From contig JAISXH010000006.1 in assembly GCA_031270825.1 (NCBI GenBank), positions 1 through 64,000 of the forward strand: a DNA stretch of 64,000 nt, in the 5' to 3' direction. Source of the stretch: Bifidobacteriaceae bacterium (GTDB lineage Bacteria > Actinomycetota > Actinomycetes > Actinomycetales > WQXJ01). The position numbers were made by a program, and so were the translations under genes. Shown here one piece after another: positions 53,526-63,222 of the stretch (position 1 is its first letter; every line of letters starts with the position of its first letter). A model generated the notes under the pieces. It did not search any database and had not been told where the DNA came from. It saw only the letters and a program-made list of their open reading frames with translations.

Positions 53526-55058
53526 TCACAGGCCCAGGGCGACCCGGCCCCAGATGAACATGTTGACGGCCACCATGATGACGCCGGCGATGGCGATCAG
53601 GACGCCGGCTTTGTTCATGTCGCCGATTGTGATCATCCCCGAAGAATAGGCGACGGCGTTGGGCGGGGTCCCGGCGGGCATCATGAAAGCGCAGGACGCC
53701 GCCATGGCCACCGGCAGCGCCAACATCACCGGCGAATGGCCCAAAGCGATGGACACGGAGCCGAAGATCGGAATCAAGGTCGCCGCGGCGGCCGTGTTCG
53801 ACATGAACTCGGTGATGATCCAGGTCAGGGCGCCGCACGCCAACATCAGCCAGAACAGCGGCAGACCGCCCAGTCCAGCGGCGCGTTCGCCGATCCAAAC
53901 CGCCAGACCGGAGGCGCCGACTTGAGCCGCCACCGACAGGCCGCCGCCGAACAGATAGAGAATGCCCCAAGGCAATTCCTTCAGATCGCCCCAGTTCATC
54001 AATGCCCGGCCGGGACGTTTGAACGACACCGGCGTCAGGAAGAACACGAAAATCACCGCCACGGCGATCAACTCGTCGGAGATGCCGGAGTTGGCGATGT
54101 GGAGCAGATCCTCGATCAGGCCATGGAAAATCCACGAAAACGCGCAGATCAAGAAGATGATGCCGACGCGGCGTTCCGGCCCTTGAAACCGTCCCAGCTT
54201 GGCCAGTTCGGCCCGCAGGATCTCCTTGTGACCCGGAATAGCGACCTTCGAGGCCGGCGAACTGGACACGAAGGCCAGCAAGAACCACCCGATCACCAGG
54301 AAGACCGCCCACAGCGGCATGCCGACCTTCATCCAGTCGAAGAACGAGATGTTGATGCCCTGCTCGGCCAGATAGCCCAAGGCGATCGCGTTCGGGGGCG
54401 AGGCGATGGGGGTGCCGAAGGATCCGATCGAGGCGCCGTAGGCGATCGACAGCACCATGGCCACCCTGAACTTGGGATCTTTGCGCTTGGTCACCGATTC
54501 GACCAGCCGCAACACCGATGTCGCGATCGGCAGCATCATGACCGCCGTGGCCGTGTTCGACACCCACAGCGACACAAACGAGGTGGCCAGCATGAAGCCG
54601 AAAATGACCGACCGCGGTTTCGAGCCGACCAGCAAGACCACCCAAATCGCCACCCGCCGGTGCAGATTCCACCGTTCCATCGCCATCGCCAGCACAAACC
54701 CGCCCAAGAACAAGAAAATGATCTTGTTCGCATAGGGCGTCGCGGCCGAGTCGATGGCGCAGATCTGCAGCAGCGGGAAAGCGACTAATGGAATCAAAGC
54801 GGTGACGTACAGCGGCAGCACCTCGGTCATCCACCACACCGCCATCAGGCACAACACAGCCGCGACCAGCGCGGCCGAACGCTCGCCAGCGTTTCCGACG
54901 TCGCCAACCGGCTCGACATTCGGCATCGCGAAATAGCAGACCAAGAACAGCGCCGGCCCCAACACCAGACCGATGCGCCGCCTGGTCACAAACCGGACGC
55001 GCGCCTCCGGCAGATGGTGGACATGATGCGATTCGCCGGTGGCCGGCCTCAATGCCAT
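53526..55058 (-). CDS. DASS/SLC13-family anion transporter
   Basis: A 510-residue membrane protein of the divalent anion:Na+ symporter family that takes up dicarboxylates, citrate or sulfate. About eleven helices are visible. The two Ser-Asn-Thr signature loops are present: LWVSNTATAVMMLPIATSVL in the first half and TEFMSNTAAAATLIPIFGS in the second, with GTPIASPPNAIALGYL and MPAGTPPNAVAYSSGM after them. The first 24 residues include a His-rich stretch (GESHHVHHLPEA). The frame in another phase over the same DNA is a shadow. The exact substrate cannot be read from sequence. Confidence 0.88.
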   Translation of the reverse strand: MALRPATGESHHVHHLPEARVRFVTRRRIGLVLGPALFLVCYFAMPNVEPVGDVGNAGERSAALVAAVLCLMAVWWMTEVLPLYVTALIPLVAFPLLQICAIDSAATPYANKIIFLFLGGFVLAMAMERWNLHRRVAIWVVLLVGSKPRSVIFGFMLATSFVSLWVSNTATAVMMLPIATSVLRLVESVTKRKDPKFRVAMVLSIAYGASIGSFGTPIASPPNAIALGYLAEQGINISFFDWMKVGMPLWAVFLVIGWFLLAFVSSSPASKVAIPGHKEILRAELAKLGRFQGPERRVGIIFLICAFSWIFHGLIEDLLHIANSGISDELIAVAVIFVFFLTPVSFKRPGRALMNWGDLKELPWGILYLFGGGLSVAAQVGASGLAVWIGERAAGLGGLPLFWLMLACGALTWIITEFMSNTAAAATLIPIFGSVSIALGHSPVMLALPVAMAASCAFMMPAGTPPNAVAYSSGMITIGDMNKAGVLIAIAGVIMVAVNMFIWGRVALGL

Positions 55059-55252
55059 TTCGGGCGCTCCTCAACGCTATCTAACAATGCTGTGGGCCTG
55101 TTCACAGGCCGGCTGCCAGCTCGCAGGCAGCCCTTGGAAGTTTACGAAAAGAAAACCCGGTTGCCAGGGACCGTTGGCCGTTGATCATTTCCGGCGGCGC
55201 CGGTCCGCCAGCGGCGCCGGTCCGCCAGCGCTGCCACAGGGCCCCCGTGGGA

Positions 55253-55801
55253 TCACTCGGCGGCCAAGATGACTTCCAGCGCGCGGTCCAAGTAGGCGTC
55301 GACCGGCCCCATGGCGTAGCCTCGCTTGCCCCGCACCGGTGTGAAGACGGCATGGCGCACGTCCGATGACGTCAGCGGAGCGCCGTTGTTGAAGTAGTCC
55401 GCCAACCGGTGCGCCAGAGCGTCCACCTGGTCGCGGTCATAACCCAACTGGCCTCTTTCCGGCGGGGCGAACTTCTGCCCGTCCGAACGGCCCAGCCGGT
55501 CATACAGCGTGGTCGCCCGTTCCACGATCCGGTCCAGCCACGCCTGCTGCCCGTTCTCGGCGATGAACTCCGCCCGCTGTTTGCGGGTGAAAGCATTGTC
55601 CAGCCGGTCCAGCGCTCCATCCACCTGCGGTTCGTCGTATCCGCCTTTCACTTGCGAAAAGGCGGCCGTCCGCACCGTCTCCGGGCCCATCCGCTCGGCG
55701 GAACGGCCCTCATAGACCGCTTGGGCGCGCGCGAAGAAGTCGTCGACCTCATGCGTGTCATAACCCCGGCCGCTCTTGACCCGGCGAAATAGATCTGCCA
55801 T
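55253..55801 (-). CDS. DivIVA-like repeat protein
   Basis: A 182-residue protein made of four short units that each look like the DivIVA N-terminal membrane-binding motif (F..V..GYD..EVD.F). They are FRRVKSGRGYDTHEVDDFFA, then FSQVKGGYDEPQVDGALDRL, FAPPERGQLGYDRDQVDALA, and FTPVRGKRGYAMGPVDAYLD. The order of residues suggests duplication. It lacks the long coiled coil that normal DivIVA/Wag31 uses for polymerisation. In actinobacteria small DivIVA-domain proteins of this kind are encoded beside rlmN. The GAGAGG before the ATG is part of a tandem repeat. A role at the cell pole or septum is inference only. Confidence 0.72.
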   Translation of the reverse strand: MADLFRRVKSGRGYDTHEVDDFFARAQAVYEGRSAERMGPETVRTAAFSQVKGGYDEPQVDGALDRLDNAFTRKQRAEFIAENGQQAWLDRIVERATTLYDRLGRSDGQKFAPPERGQLGYDRDQVDALAHRLADYFNNGAPLTSSDVRHAVFTPVRGKRGYAMGPVDAYLDRALEVILAAE

Positions 55802-55809
55802 CTTGTCTC

Positions 55810-55887
55810 AACCTCTCTAGCTAACCTCTTGGGCTAACCTCCTGGGCCAACCTCTCCAGCCAACCTCTCCAGCTAACCTCTTAGAAC
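55810..55887. repeat. 13-bp tandem repeat between rlmN and the DivIVA-like gene
   Basis: Six units of exactly 13 bases related to AACCTCT(C/T)(C/G)(A/G)GC(T/C). Read on the minus strand each unit has AGAGGTT or GGAGGTT, a Shine-Dalgarno-like core. The array begins at the rlmN stop codon and ends at the ribosome-binding site of the DivIVA-like gene. Confidence 0.92.
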
Positions 55888-57138
55888 AGCTTCCCTAGCC
55901 GCGAGCTGTCCGCAAGCACCGTCGATCTCCTGGCCTCTAGTGTCTCGCAAAGTCACCGCGAAGCCCGCATCTTCGAGCCGGCGGACGAACTCCGCCTGGA
56001 CCGCTGGCCGACTGGCGGTCCAGATCGAACCCGGCACCGGATTGAACGGAATCGGGTTGACATGGACCCAGCCGACGCCGTACCGCCCCAGCCTTTTCGC
56101 CAACAGCGATGCGCGCCATCCTTGGTCATTGATATCGCGGATCAGCGCGTATTCGATTGAGACGCGCCGTCCAGTGGCCTCAAAATAGCGGTGGGCGGTC
56201 GCGATGGCCTCTTGCACGCCGTGACGCCGGTTGATCGGGACCAGGCGATCGCGGGCCTCGTCGTCCGGGGCGTGAAGCGACAAGGCCAGGCGCAGCGCCA
56301 TGCCCTCGGCCGCCAATCGGTCCATGGCGCCGACCAGACCGCAGGTCGAAACCGTCACATTGCGGGCCGAGATGCCGAAGCCGTCCGGGGGCGGCGCGGT
56401 GATCGCCCGGATGGCGGTCATGACCGCCCGATAATTGGCCAGCGGTTCGCCCATGCCCATGAAAACCACGTTGGAGAGCCGCCGCGGCGCCCGCGCGCCC
56501 AGATCGCCTCTGGCCGCGGCCCCCGCTCCGAGCCGGACCTGTTCGGCGATCTCCGCCGCCGTCAGGTTGCGCCGCAACCCCAACTGGCCGGTGGCGCAGA
56601 ACGGGCAGCCCATCCCGCAGCCGGCCTGGCTGGAAACGCACAGGGTGACCCTCCCCGGGTAACCCATCAGCACGCTCTCCAGTCTGACGCCGTCGAACAA
56701 TCGGTAGAGCGTTTTGATGGTGGCGCCGCCGTCCGCCGTGCGCCGGGCCACCTCGGTCGCCAACTCCGGCGCCAGTCGATTGACCAGCTCCGGGCGGCCG
56801 GCGGCCGGTAAGTCGGTCATCTCGGCGCTGTCGCGGCTCAGCCGCGCGAAGTAGTGACGCGCGACCTGGCGAACCCGCATCCGAGTCAGGCCTTGTTCCT
56901 CAGCCCAGCGGTCGCGTTCGGCGGCGGTCAAATCGGCCAGGTGGCGTGGCGGCTTGCCGCGCGGCGCCGGGCCGTCGGCGCGGCCGCGGACCACCCGGTC
57001 CCCGGGCGGCAGTTCAAGTGGACGAGCGCGTTCGATCGGCGGCTCTGAGCCCGACGCCGGCAAGGCCCCGAATTCGTGGCCCGGGCCTACGCCGGCCGGC
57101 GCCGCCGGTCTATCCCGGCCTTCCACTTCCGACATCAC
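55873..57138 (-). CDS. rlmN: 23S rRNA/tRNA adenine-C2 methyltransferase
   Basis: A 421-residue radical-SAM enzyme that methylates A2503 of 23S rRNA and A37 of some tRNAs. The CxxxCxxC cluster motif is CGMGCPFC, in [19 protein letters not shown]. The C-terminal Cys for the methyl intermediate is in [22 protein letters not shown] and [14 protein letters not shown]-like sequence ([18 protein letters not shown]) are present. The first 70 residues are an unconserved Pro/Arg/Gly-rich extension. The frame starts at a GTG (57138) overlapping the cdsA stop; an ATG follows at once. It is the last gene of the rpsB operon. Confidence 0.96.
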   Translation of the reverse strand: MMSEVEGRDRPAAPAGVGPGHEFGALPASGSEPPIERARPLELPPGDRVVRGRADGPAPRGKPPRHLADLTAAERDRWAEEQGLTRMRVRQVARHYFARLSRDSAEMTDLPAAGRPELVNRLAPELATEVARRTADGGATIKTLYRLFDGVRLESVLMGYPGRVTLCVSSQAGCGMGCPFCATGQLGLRRNLTAAEIAEQVRLGAGAAARGDLGARAPRRLSNVVFMGMGEPLANYRAVMTAIRAITAPPPDGFGISARNVTVSTCGLVGAMDRLAAEGMALRLALSLHAPDDEARDRLVPINRRHGVQEAIATAHRYFEATGRRVSIEYALIRDINDQGWRASLLAKRLGRYGVGWVHVNPIPFNPVPGSIWTASRPAVQAEFVRRLEDAGFAVTLRDTRGQEIDGACGQLAAREAVLRG

Positions 57139-58274
57139 CCGAACACCTCGGCGCCGAACAACGTGATCACGGCGTAGAAGAACGGCGCCGTCATCAAGAT
57201 CGAATCGATCCGGTCCAGCACCCCTCCGTGGCCGGGCAGCAGATTGCCCATGTCCTTGATGCCGATGGCCCGTTTGAGGAGCGATTCGGCGAGGTCGCCG
57301 AGAGTCGCGGCCAGCGCCCCCAGGACTCCCAACGCCAGGCCGAAGTACCAGGGCCGTCCCATCAAGGCCATTCCGCCGACAGCCGCCGCGACCGCCAGCA
57401 GCACCGATCCGGCCAAACCCTCCCAGGTCTTACGCGGGCTGATCTGGGCGGCCAGCTTGTGGCGTCCCAGGTACGAGCCGGCGAAATAGCCGCCGGTGTC
57501 GCAGGCCACCGGCACCGCCACCAGCAGCAACACCAACCAGCGACCGTCCGGCATGAAACTCAGCAACACCACCAAAGCGCCCAGAGTGGGCAAGTACACG
57601 GTGACGAAGGCGGTGGCGCAGATGTCGCCCCCCAGGCTCCGCGCCGCCGCCTCGGCGGGACGGGCGGCATGTCTCCCCCGCCACCTGGCGGGCGGTTCCG
57701 ACGCTTCAGCCGGCGCGGCCGGCGCCGGCGAGGGCGCGGCGGTCGGGGACAAACCGGAGCCCGTCCGGTCGAGAACCACCCCGGCGGCCTCCCCGTCAGT
57801 CCCCGACACCCCAGACGCACCCGCCAGTCCGCCGCCAAGCGGCGGCGCCGATTCGGAGGGGGCGGGTGGCGGGGAGGAAACCTCGGGGGGCGGCGATGCT
57901 GGTAGTGCCGGGGCGGCATCGGGCAATTGGCGATAGTCCCCCTCCAAGACGCGCCAGACCACCCCGGCGGCCAAAGTCAGGAAGACCCCCACCACCACGC
58001 CCGGCGCCCCCGAACGGGCCGCCGCCACCTGGGTGAACGCGGCGCCCACCACCAGAGGCACATAAGGCACATGACAACCGGCCCGAGCCAGGGCCCCGGT
58101 CAGCTCATGCAGGGCCAAGGCCAAGGCGACCACCACCAGGGCGACGAACGGCCAGGGGCTGAATAACACACTGGCGAGCAGCAGAACGATCAGACCGAAC
58201 GCCGTGGGGACGGCCACGGCCAGATTACGGCCCCGCCCCACCGCCGCCTGGGACCGGTGAGCAGGAGCCTCCAT
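57135..58274 (-). CDS. cdsA: Phosphatidate cytidylyltransferase
   Basis: A 379-residue membrane enzyme forming CDP-diacylglycerol from phosphatidate and CTP. Multiple hydrophobic segments are present, and the C-terminal family signature [20 protein letters not shown] is intact, with the upstream [12 protein letters not shown] block. Between helices (residues about 115-215) lies a Pro/Ser/Ala-rich insertion ([20 protein letters not shown] and following) with no counterpart in most homologues, probably a cytoplasmic disordered loop. The ATG overlaps the frr stop (ATGA). It is in the order frr-cdsA-rlmN, common in actinobacteria. Confidence 0.94.
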   Translation of the reverse strand: MEAPAHRSQAAVGRGRNLAVAVPTAFGLIVLLLASVLFSPWPFVALVVVALALALHELTGALARAGCHVPYVPLVVGAAFTQVAAARSGAPGVVVGVFLTLAAGVVWRVLEGDYRQLPDAAPALPASPPPEVSSPPPAPSESAPPLGGGLAGASGVSGTDGEAAGVVLDRTGSGLSPTAAPSPAPAAPAEASEPPARWRGRHAARPAEAAARSLGGDICATAFVTVYLPTLGALVVLLSFMPDGRWLVLLLVAVPVACDTGGYFAGSYLGRHKLAAQISPRKTWEGLAGSVLLAVAAAVGGMALMGRPWYFGLALGVLGALAATLGDLAESLLKRAIGIKDMGNLLPGHGGVLDRIDSILMTAPFFYAVITLFGAEVFG

Positions 58275-58831
58275 CAGACCTCGAGCAGTTCGGCTTCCTT
58301 GTGCGCCAACAAGCTGTCGATTTTGGCGATACGCGCCTTGGTCATGGAATCGAGTTCTTTCTCGGCGTGGCGGGCATCGTCCTCGCCGATCTCACCGTCC
58401 TTGAGCACCCGGGTGAGGCGATCTTTGGCCTTGTGGCGGGCCTGGCGCACAGAGACGCGGCCTTCTTCGGCGCGGCTGCGGGCCAGCTTGACGTATTCTT
58501 TGCGGCGCTCGGCGGTCAACTCGGGCAGGTTGATCATAATCACCCCGCCGTCATCCGACGGGTTGACACCGAGGTCGGAGTTGCGGATGGCCTTCTCGAT
58601 GACGGCCAACGCCGACCGGTCGTAGGGCGTGATGGCCACGGTGCGGGCTTCCCTGACCGAAATCGAGGCCAACGACTGCAGCGGCGTCGGCGTGCCGTAA
58701 TAGTCCACCTCAATCCGGTCGAACAGGGACTTGTTAGCCCGGCCGGTGCGAATAGCCTGGAACTCGCCGGCCGCGTTCTCGACCGACCGGTCCATGCGCC
58801 TGCCAGCCTCTTTCAACAAATCAGCGATCAT
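58274..58831 (-). CDS. frr: Ribosome recycling factor
   Basis: A 185-residue factor that splits the post-termination ribosome with EF-G. The family blocks are [38 protein letters not shown] and [20 protein letters not shown]. Length and ends match RRF. Its start overlaps the pyrH stop (ATGA) and its stop overlaps the cdsA start (ATGA), so the three are coupled. Confidence 0.98.
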   Translation of the reverse strand: MIADLLKEAGRRMDRSVENAAGEFQAIRTGRANKSLFDRIEVDYYGTPTPLQSLASISVREARTVAITPYDRSALAVIEKAIRNSDLGVNPSDDGGVIMINLPELTAERRKEYVKLARSRAEEGRVSVRQARHKAKDRLTRVLKDGEIGEDDARHAEKELDSMTKARIAKIDSLLAHKEAELLEV

Positions 58832-59631
58832 GTCTCTAGCTCCCTCGAATGTTGATCTGGGCGGAACGCGGGGGCTGGCCGGGTTCCGGACCCTAATTGG
58901 CGGGGCGTTAACAGGGTACCGAGCCGTTCGCCCTCAAGGACGCGGAGGACCTGATCTGCTCCCTCCAAGCCGAACACCACCATGGGCAGACGGTTCTCCA
59001 TGCACAGTGAGAAGGCCGCGGCGTCCACCACCTTGAGGTTCATGGCCAAGGCGTCCTCATAGGTGATACGGGTCAGCTTGGTGGCGGCCGGGTCGCGGCG
59101 CGGATCGGCGGTGTAGACGCCATCGACCCCGTTCTTGGCCATCAGCAACACCTGGCAACGGGTTTCCAAGGCCCGTTGCGCCGCCACCGTGTCGGTTGAG
59201 AAGTACGGCATGCCGGCGCCGGCGCCGAAGATCACCACCCGTCCCTTCTCAAGGTGCCTGATCGCGCGTAGCGGAATGTAGCTCTCCGCCACCTGGCCCA
59301 TCGAGATCGCCGTCTGAACCCTGGTGGGGACGCCTGCCTGTTCGCAGAAATCCTGCAAGGCCAGGCAGTTCATGACCGTCCCCAGCATGCCCATGTAGTC
59401 GGCGCGGGCCCGGTCCATGCCGCGTTCGGCCAGTTCCGCGCCGCGGAAGAAATTACCGCCGCCGACGACCACCGCGACCTGCACACCCCCGTCCACCGCC
59501 CGGGCGATCTGGCCCGCGATCGATGTCACGACATCCGGGTCGACCCCGAGCGCGCCGCCGCCGAAAGCCTCGCCGGACAGCTTCAACATCACCCTGCGCG
59601 CCGCCGGGCGGCGCAAGTCAGCGGCTGCCAT
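58828..59631 (-). CDS. pyrH: UMP kinase
   Basis: A 267-residue hexameric amino-acid-kinase-fold enzyme making UDP. The N-terminal [28 protein letters not shown], the [13 protein letters not shown] block and [19 protein letters not shown] are typical. About 30 residues beyond LGTLL at the C-terminus ([20 protein letters not shown]) extend past the usual end, short and uncharged. It overlaps frr by four bases and lies 15 bases after tsf. Confidence 0.97.
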   Translation of the reverse strand: MAAADLRRPAARRVMLKLSGEAFGGGALGVDPDVVTSIAGQIARAVDGGVQVAVVVGGGNFFRGAELAERGMDRARADYMGMLGTVMNCLALQDFCEQAGVPTRVQTAISMGQVAESYIPLRAIRHLEKGRVVIFGAGAGMPYFSTDTVAAQRALETRCQVLLMAKNGVDGVYTADPRRDPAATKLTRITYEDALAMNLKVVDAAAFSLCMENRLPMVVFGLEGADQVLRVLEGERLGTLLTPRQLGSGTRPAPAFRPDQHSRELET

Positions 59632-59646
59632 TGCGCCGCCCGCGGC

Positions 59647-60492
59647 TCAGGCCCCGACCCTGAAACGAACAAACCCGGTGACCACGCCTCCCGCCTGAGC
59701 CACCACCTTGCCCACAGTGGTCTTCGGGTCTTTGGCGAAAGCCTGGTCCAGCAGCACGTTCTCTTTGAAGAATCCGTTCAGCCGACCCTCGACGATTCTC
59801 GGGATGGCCTTTTCGTTCTTGCCTTCGGCGATGGCGGTCTCTTCGGCGATCCGGCGCTCCGAGGCCACGACTTCGTCCGGCACCGAGTCCCGGTTCAGGT
59901 AAGTCGGCGAATAGGCGGCGATGTGCAGCGCCACGTCATGGGCCACCGGGGCCCCCTTCGCGTCGGTCGCGACCAGCACGCCGACCTGGGGGGGAAGGTC
60001 CTTGTTGGTGCGGTGCAGGTAGAACTCGACGTGCTCGCCGCTGACCACGCCGACCCGGCGCAGCTGGATACGCTCCCCCAAGGTCGCCGAAACGGCGTCG
60101 ATGGCGTCCTGGACCGTGCCTTTGGTCGAGGTCAACGGCGAGCCCAGCACCAAAGCGGCGTCTTCGCTGGCCAGCGCCGCCGCGGCACCCAGCACCTGGT
60201 TCGCCAGCTCGATGAACGGCGCCGATTTGGCGACGAAGTCGGTCTCCGAGTTGAGTTCGATCAGCACCCCGGTTTGGCCGTCCTCAGTTGTCACCACCTG
60301 GGCCGCGACCAGTCCGTCCGAAGTCGCGCGGCCCTCGCGTTTGGCCAGGCCTTTGAGGCCCTTGACGCGGATGATCTCAAGGGCTTTGGCCTGATCGCCG
60401 GCGGCTTCGTCCAGCGCCTTCTTGACGTCGAGCATGCCGGCGCCGGTCTTCTCCCGCAGTGCCTTGATGTCGGCGGTGGTGTAGTTGGCCAT
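59647..60492 (-). CDS. tsf: Elongation factor Ts
   Basis: The 281-residue nucleotide exchange factor for EF-Tu. MANYTTADIKALREKTGAGM, the ALDEAAGDQAKALEIIRVKG block and the diagnostic LNSETDFVAK are present; the C-terminal region has ALHIAAYSPTYLNRDSVPDE. Length is typical. GAGGAG lies before the ATG and overlaps the rpsB end (7-base gap). An extended frame upstream to 60771 runs into rpsB in another frame and is a shadow. Confidence 0.98.
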   Translation of the reverse strand: MANYTTADIKALREKTGAGMLDVKKALDEAAGDQAKALEIIRVKGLKGLAKREGRATSDGLVAAQVVTTEDGQTGVLIELNSETDFVAKSAPFIELANQVLGAAAALASEDAALVLGSPLTSTKGTVQDAIDAVSATLGERIQLRRVGVVSGEHVEFYLHRTNKDLPPQVGVLVATDAKGAPVAHDVALHIAAYSPTYLNRDSVPDEVVASERRIAEETAIAEGKNEKAIPRIVEGRLNGFFKENVLLDQAFAKDPKTTVGKVVAQAGGVVTGFVRFRVGA

Positions 60493-60499
60493 CGTCTTG

Positions 60500-61915
60500 C
60501 TAGCTCCTCTTTGCTTGGGTTGCGTCGGTTTCGTCGTCCGATGCCGCGGCGGCGTTCGCGCTGTCAGTCTCGGCTTCGCTGTCCGATGCCGCGCCGGCGG
60601 TCGCGGTCTTGGCCGAGGTCGGCGCGGAGTCGTCCTCAGCTTCCTTGGCGCCTGCGGCCCCGGCTGGCGCGGGTTCGACGACGGCGCCGGCGGCGGTGTC
60701 AGGCACTGCCGCCGTGTCGGCCACGGCCACAGGCGGGCTGTCGACCGCAATCGGGCTGTCAAGCTCGGCAACCGCCGCTTCGGCTAGCTGGACGGCGTCC
60801 CGGGCTGGGCGCGCCTCGGTGGCGACAGTGGCGGCGGCGGCATCGGCCAGCGGCTGGGCCAACCACTCCTCGGCCGCCTCATCGGTGATCTCCGTGCCAG
60901 GCAATTGGCCGGCGGCTGCGGCGGCGACATCGGCGGCGGTGCCATCGGTGGCCGGGGCGGGCTTGGCGGGAGCATCGGCCTCGGTCACGATTTGCGCCTG
61001 CGGGCCGTCGACAGTCTCCTCGGCCTTGGCCACGGCGCTGGTCTGCGGGACGGCGGCGGCCACTTCGGCCTCGGCCTGGTCCGACAGCGGCGCGGTGGCG
61101 TCGACGCGGCCGATGGCCGCCTGGAGAGCCTCGGCGCCGCCCGGCGCGCCGAGTAGTTCCTGCTCCCATTCGGCCAACGGCTCAGCCGGGGCCTGGGCGT
61201 CCTCATCGTCTTGGGCTTTGGCGGCGTGACGCTCGACCAAACCCTCGGCCACGGCATCGGCCATCACCCTGGTCAAAAGCCCAACCGCGCGGATGGCGTC
61301 GTCATTGCCGGGGATGGCGTAGTTGACCTCGTCCGGGTCGGCGTTGGTGTCGAGAATGGCGATGATCGGGATCCCCAGCTTGCGGGCCTCGTCGATGGCC
61401 AAGTGCTCCTTCTTGGTGTCCACCACCCAAACCGCCGAGGGCAGCTTGTGCATGGTGCGGATGCCGCCCAGGGTCCGCGACAGCTTGTCGCGCTCCCGGC
61501 TCATCATCAGCCGCTCCTTCTTGGTGAAGGCGCTGCCCGCGGCGTCCTCCAAGTTCATGTCCTCGAGTTCCTTGAGCCGCGACAGGCGCTTGGAAATAGT
61601 CTGGAAATTGGTCAGCATGCCGCCCAGCCAGCGCTGGTTGACATAGGGCATGCCCACCCGTGTGGCCTGGTCCTGGACCGCTTCTTGGGCCTGCTTCTTG
61701 GTGCCGATGAACAACAGCGACCCGCCCTTGGCGACCGTCTGGCGGATGAACCGGTAAGCCGTGTCGATGTGCTGAAGGGTCTGGCCCAGGTCGATGATGT
61801 AGATGCCATTGCGTTCAGTCAAAATGAAACGCTTCATCTTCGGGTTCCAGCGCCTGGTCTGGTGTCCGAAATGGACGCCACTGTCCAGCAACTGGCGCAT
61901 GGTGACAATAGCCAT
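60500..61915 (-). CDS. rpsB: 30S ribosomal protein S2 with long acidic tail
   Basis: A 471-residue S2. Residues 1-233 are a complete, normal S2: [69 protein letters not shown] and [20 protein letters not shown]. Residues about 234-471 are an Ala-rich, acidic, Pro-containing low-complexity tail ([40 protein letters not shown]) that ends in [12 protein letters not shown]. Bacterial S2 is usually 230-300 residues. There is no stop or frameshift between the parts. AGAGGAAG lies before the ATG. It is the first gene of the rpsB-tsf-pyrH-frr-cdsA-rlmN operon. Confidence 0.97.
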   Translation of the reverse strand: MAIVTMRQLLDSGVHFGHQTRRWNPKMKRFILTERNGIYIIDLGQTLQHIDTAYRFIRQTVAKGGSLLFIGTKKQAQEAVQDQATRVGMPYVNQRWLGGMLTNFQTISKRLSRLKELEDMNLEDAAGSAFTKKERLMMSRERDKLSRTLGGIRTMHKLPSAVWVVDTKKEHLAIDEARKLGIPIIAILDTNADPDEVNYAIPGNDDAIRAVGLLTRVMADAVAEGLVERHAAKAQDDEDAQAPAEPLAEWEQELLGAPGGAEALQAAIGRVDATAPLSDQAEAEVAAAVPQTSAVAKAEETVDGPQAQIVTEADAPAKPAPATDGTAADVAAAAAGQLPGTEITDEAAEEWLAQPLADAAAATVATEARPARDAVQLAEAAVAELDSPIAVDSPPVAVADTAAVPDTAAGAVVEPAPAGAAGAKEAEDDSAPTSAKTATAGAASDSEAETDSANAAAASDDETDATQAKRS

Positions 61916-62302
61916 TTGATGGTCTTCCTCTCGGTTGTTCGCCTTCCCAGCGGGTTCTGGCTGGTCAAGCGCCTAGTGCGCCCGCGGGTGCGGAACCGGG
62001 CTGACGCCCGGACCGAGTCCGCCCGCGCCTGGCCATCCAGGCTTGGGAGCACGCGAATTAGGCCGCTCTTATGAGCAGCCGCCTCGGAGTCTACCCCACG
62101 GCGCACCCTGTCCGTTGGCGGCCTGGGGGTAAGGGCTGTCTGGCGACCGCCCTCTTGACGCGATGCGGGTGGGCCAGGTTGCGCCTTCCGCGGCTCGCAT
62201 GCGCGCGATACGGATGGGTCGGATTGGGGCCGACGAATTGACCATCCACAAGCCGGTCGTTTCCGTCACGCCGCCCGGGCGGGCGGCGGGTATGCCTGGA
62301 GC
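61916..62302. other. 387-base divergent spacer between rpsB and the M23-like gene
   Basis: No gene was seen. It must hold the rpsB promoter and leader on the minus strand and the M23 promoter on the plus strand, but no clear hexamer pairs or hairpins could be chosen. In many bacteria the rpsB leader is an S2 autoregulation site; none was recognised by eye. Confidence 0.5.
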
Positions 62303-62980
62303 ATGAATTGGGCGCGGAGTCTGGCGGCAATTGGCCTGCTCTTGATCGGCGCAGGTTCGGCGCTCGCGTTGCCGCCCGGCGCCGGCGCCAGGGCGGTGGA
62401 CGGGGCGGCCGCCCGAAGCGTGGTCAACTCTCTCGAAGGCGCGACGCCCGTCCGCCATGAAGGAGCCGGCTTCGAGGCTGGGGCCACCGCACCGTCCGGA
62501 CCTGAGGTTTCCTCCTGGATTGAGGGCTTTCCCGGCGTTGAGATCGCCTCGCTGTCCGGAACCGCAGCCGCCGTCGAAGGAGAGTTCCAATGGCCGGTGC
62601 CGCCACCGGTTCAGATCGTCCGTCCGTTTGACCTGCCCGCAGAGCCGTGGTTGGCCGGACATCGCGGTGTCGATCTCGACGCCCCGGCAGGTTCCAATGT
62701 GCTGGCCCCGGCTGCCGGCACGGTCAGCTTCAACGGCTGGATCGTGGATCGGCACGTCTTGGTGCTCCAACACGGGGAGTTGGCTTCCACCTTGGAACCA
62801 GTCGTGAGCGACCTGGCGGTCGGAGACTGGGCCGAGCAGGGTGCGAACGTCGGCGCAGTCGCAGCCGGCGAGGCCTGGCATTGCCAGGATTGCTTGCATT
62901 GGGGCGTGCGCCGGGGCGACCAGCACCTGGACCCGACTCTCCTAGTCGATCCCCGGCCCCGCGCCGTCCTTTGGCGGTGA
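62303..62980 (+). CDS. Secreted M23-like protein with altered active site
   Basis: A 225-residue exported protein with an M23 (LytM/lysostaphin) domain. The signal peptide MNWARSLAAIGLLLIGAGSA ends near residue 22-28. The first zinc motif HxxxD is intact in HRGVDLDAPAGSNVLAPAAG. The second motif, normally HxH, reads C-x-H in CQDCLHWGVRRG: the first, catalytic His is Cys. Many actinobacterial M23 proteins encoded between xerC and rpsB have the same place, so it is the ortholog of that family. It may bind rather than cut peptidoglycan. ATG at 62303; GGAG almost touches it. Confidence 0.82.
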   Translation: MNWARSLAAIGLLLIGAGSALALPPGAGARAVDGAAARSVVNSLEGATPVRHEGAGFEAGATAPSGPEVSSWIEGFPGVEIASLSGTAAAVEGEFQWPVPPPVQIVRPFDLPAEPWLAGHRGVDLDAPAGSNVLAPAAGTVSFNGWIVDRHVLVLQHGELASTLEPVVSDLAVGDWAEQGANVGAVAAGEAWHCQDCLHWGVRRGDQHLDPTLLVDPRPRAVLWR

Positions 62981-62987
62981 GGCCGCT

Positions 62988-63063
62988 GCCCTCATCCGCC
63001 ATGCTTCCATTCGCCGTGCCTTCATCCGCCGCTGCCCTCATTCGCCGTGCCTTCATCCGCCGT
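62988..63063. repeat. 15-bp tandem repeat after the M23-like gene
   Basis: About five units of the type GCCTTCATCCGCCGT follow the stop codon by eight bases. The units vary at two or three positions and one has an extra base. Confidence 0.8.
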
Positions 63064-63222
63064 GTCTTCCCCAGTCGACGCGGCCTGGCGCCCCGGAAGG
63101 CATCAAGACTGGCCCCTCGCCCCTCCGAGCGGGATCTGGGGACGTCGCCCAGCCGCCCGGAAGGCGAACGCTTCGGGTCCCGCAGGTTTCTGCGTCACCG
63201 AGCAGGACGGGCGGCCATGCGG

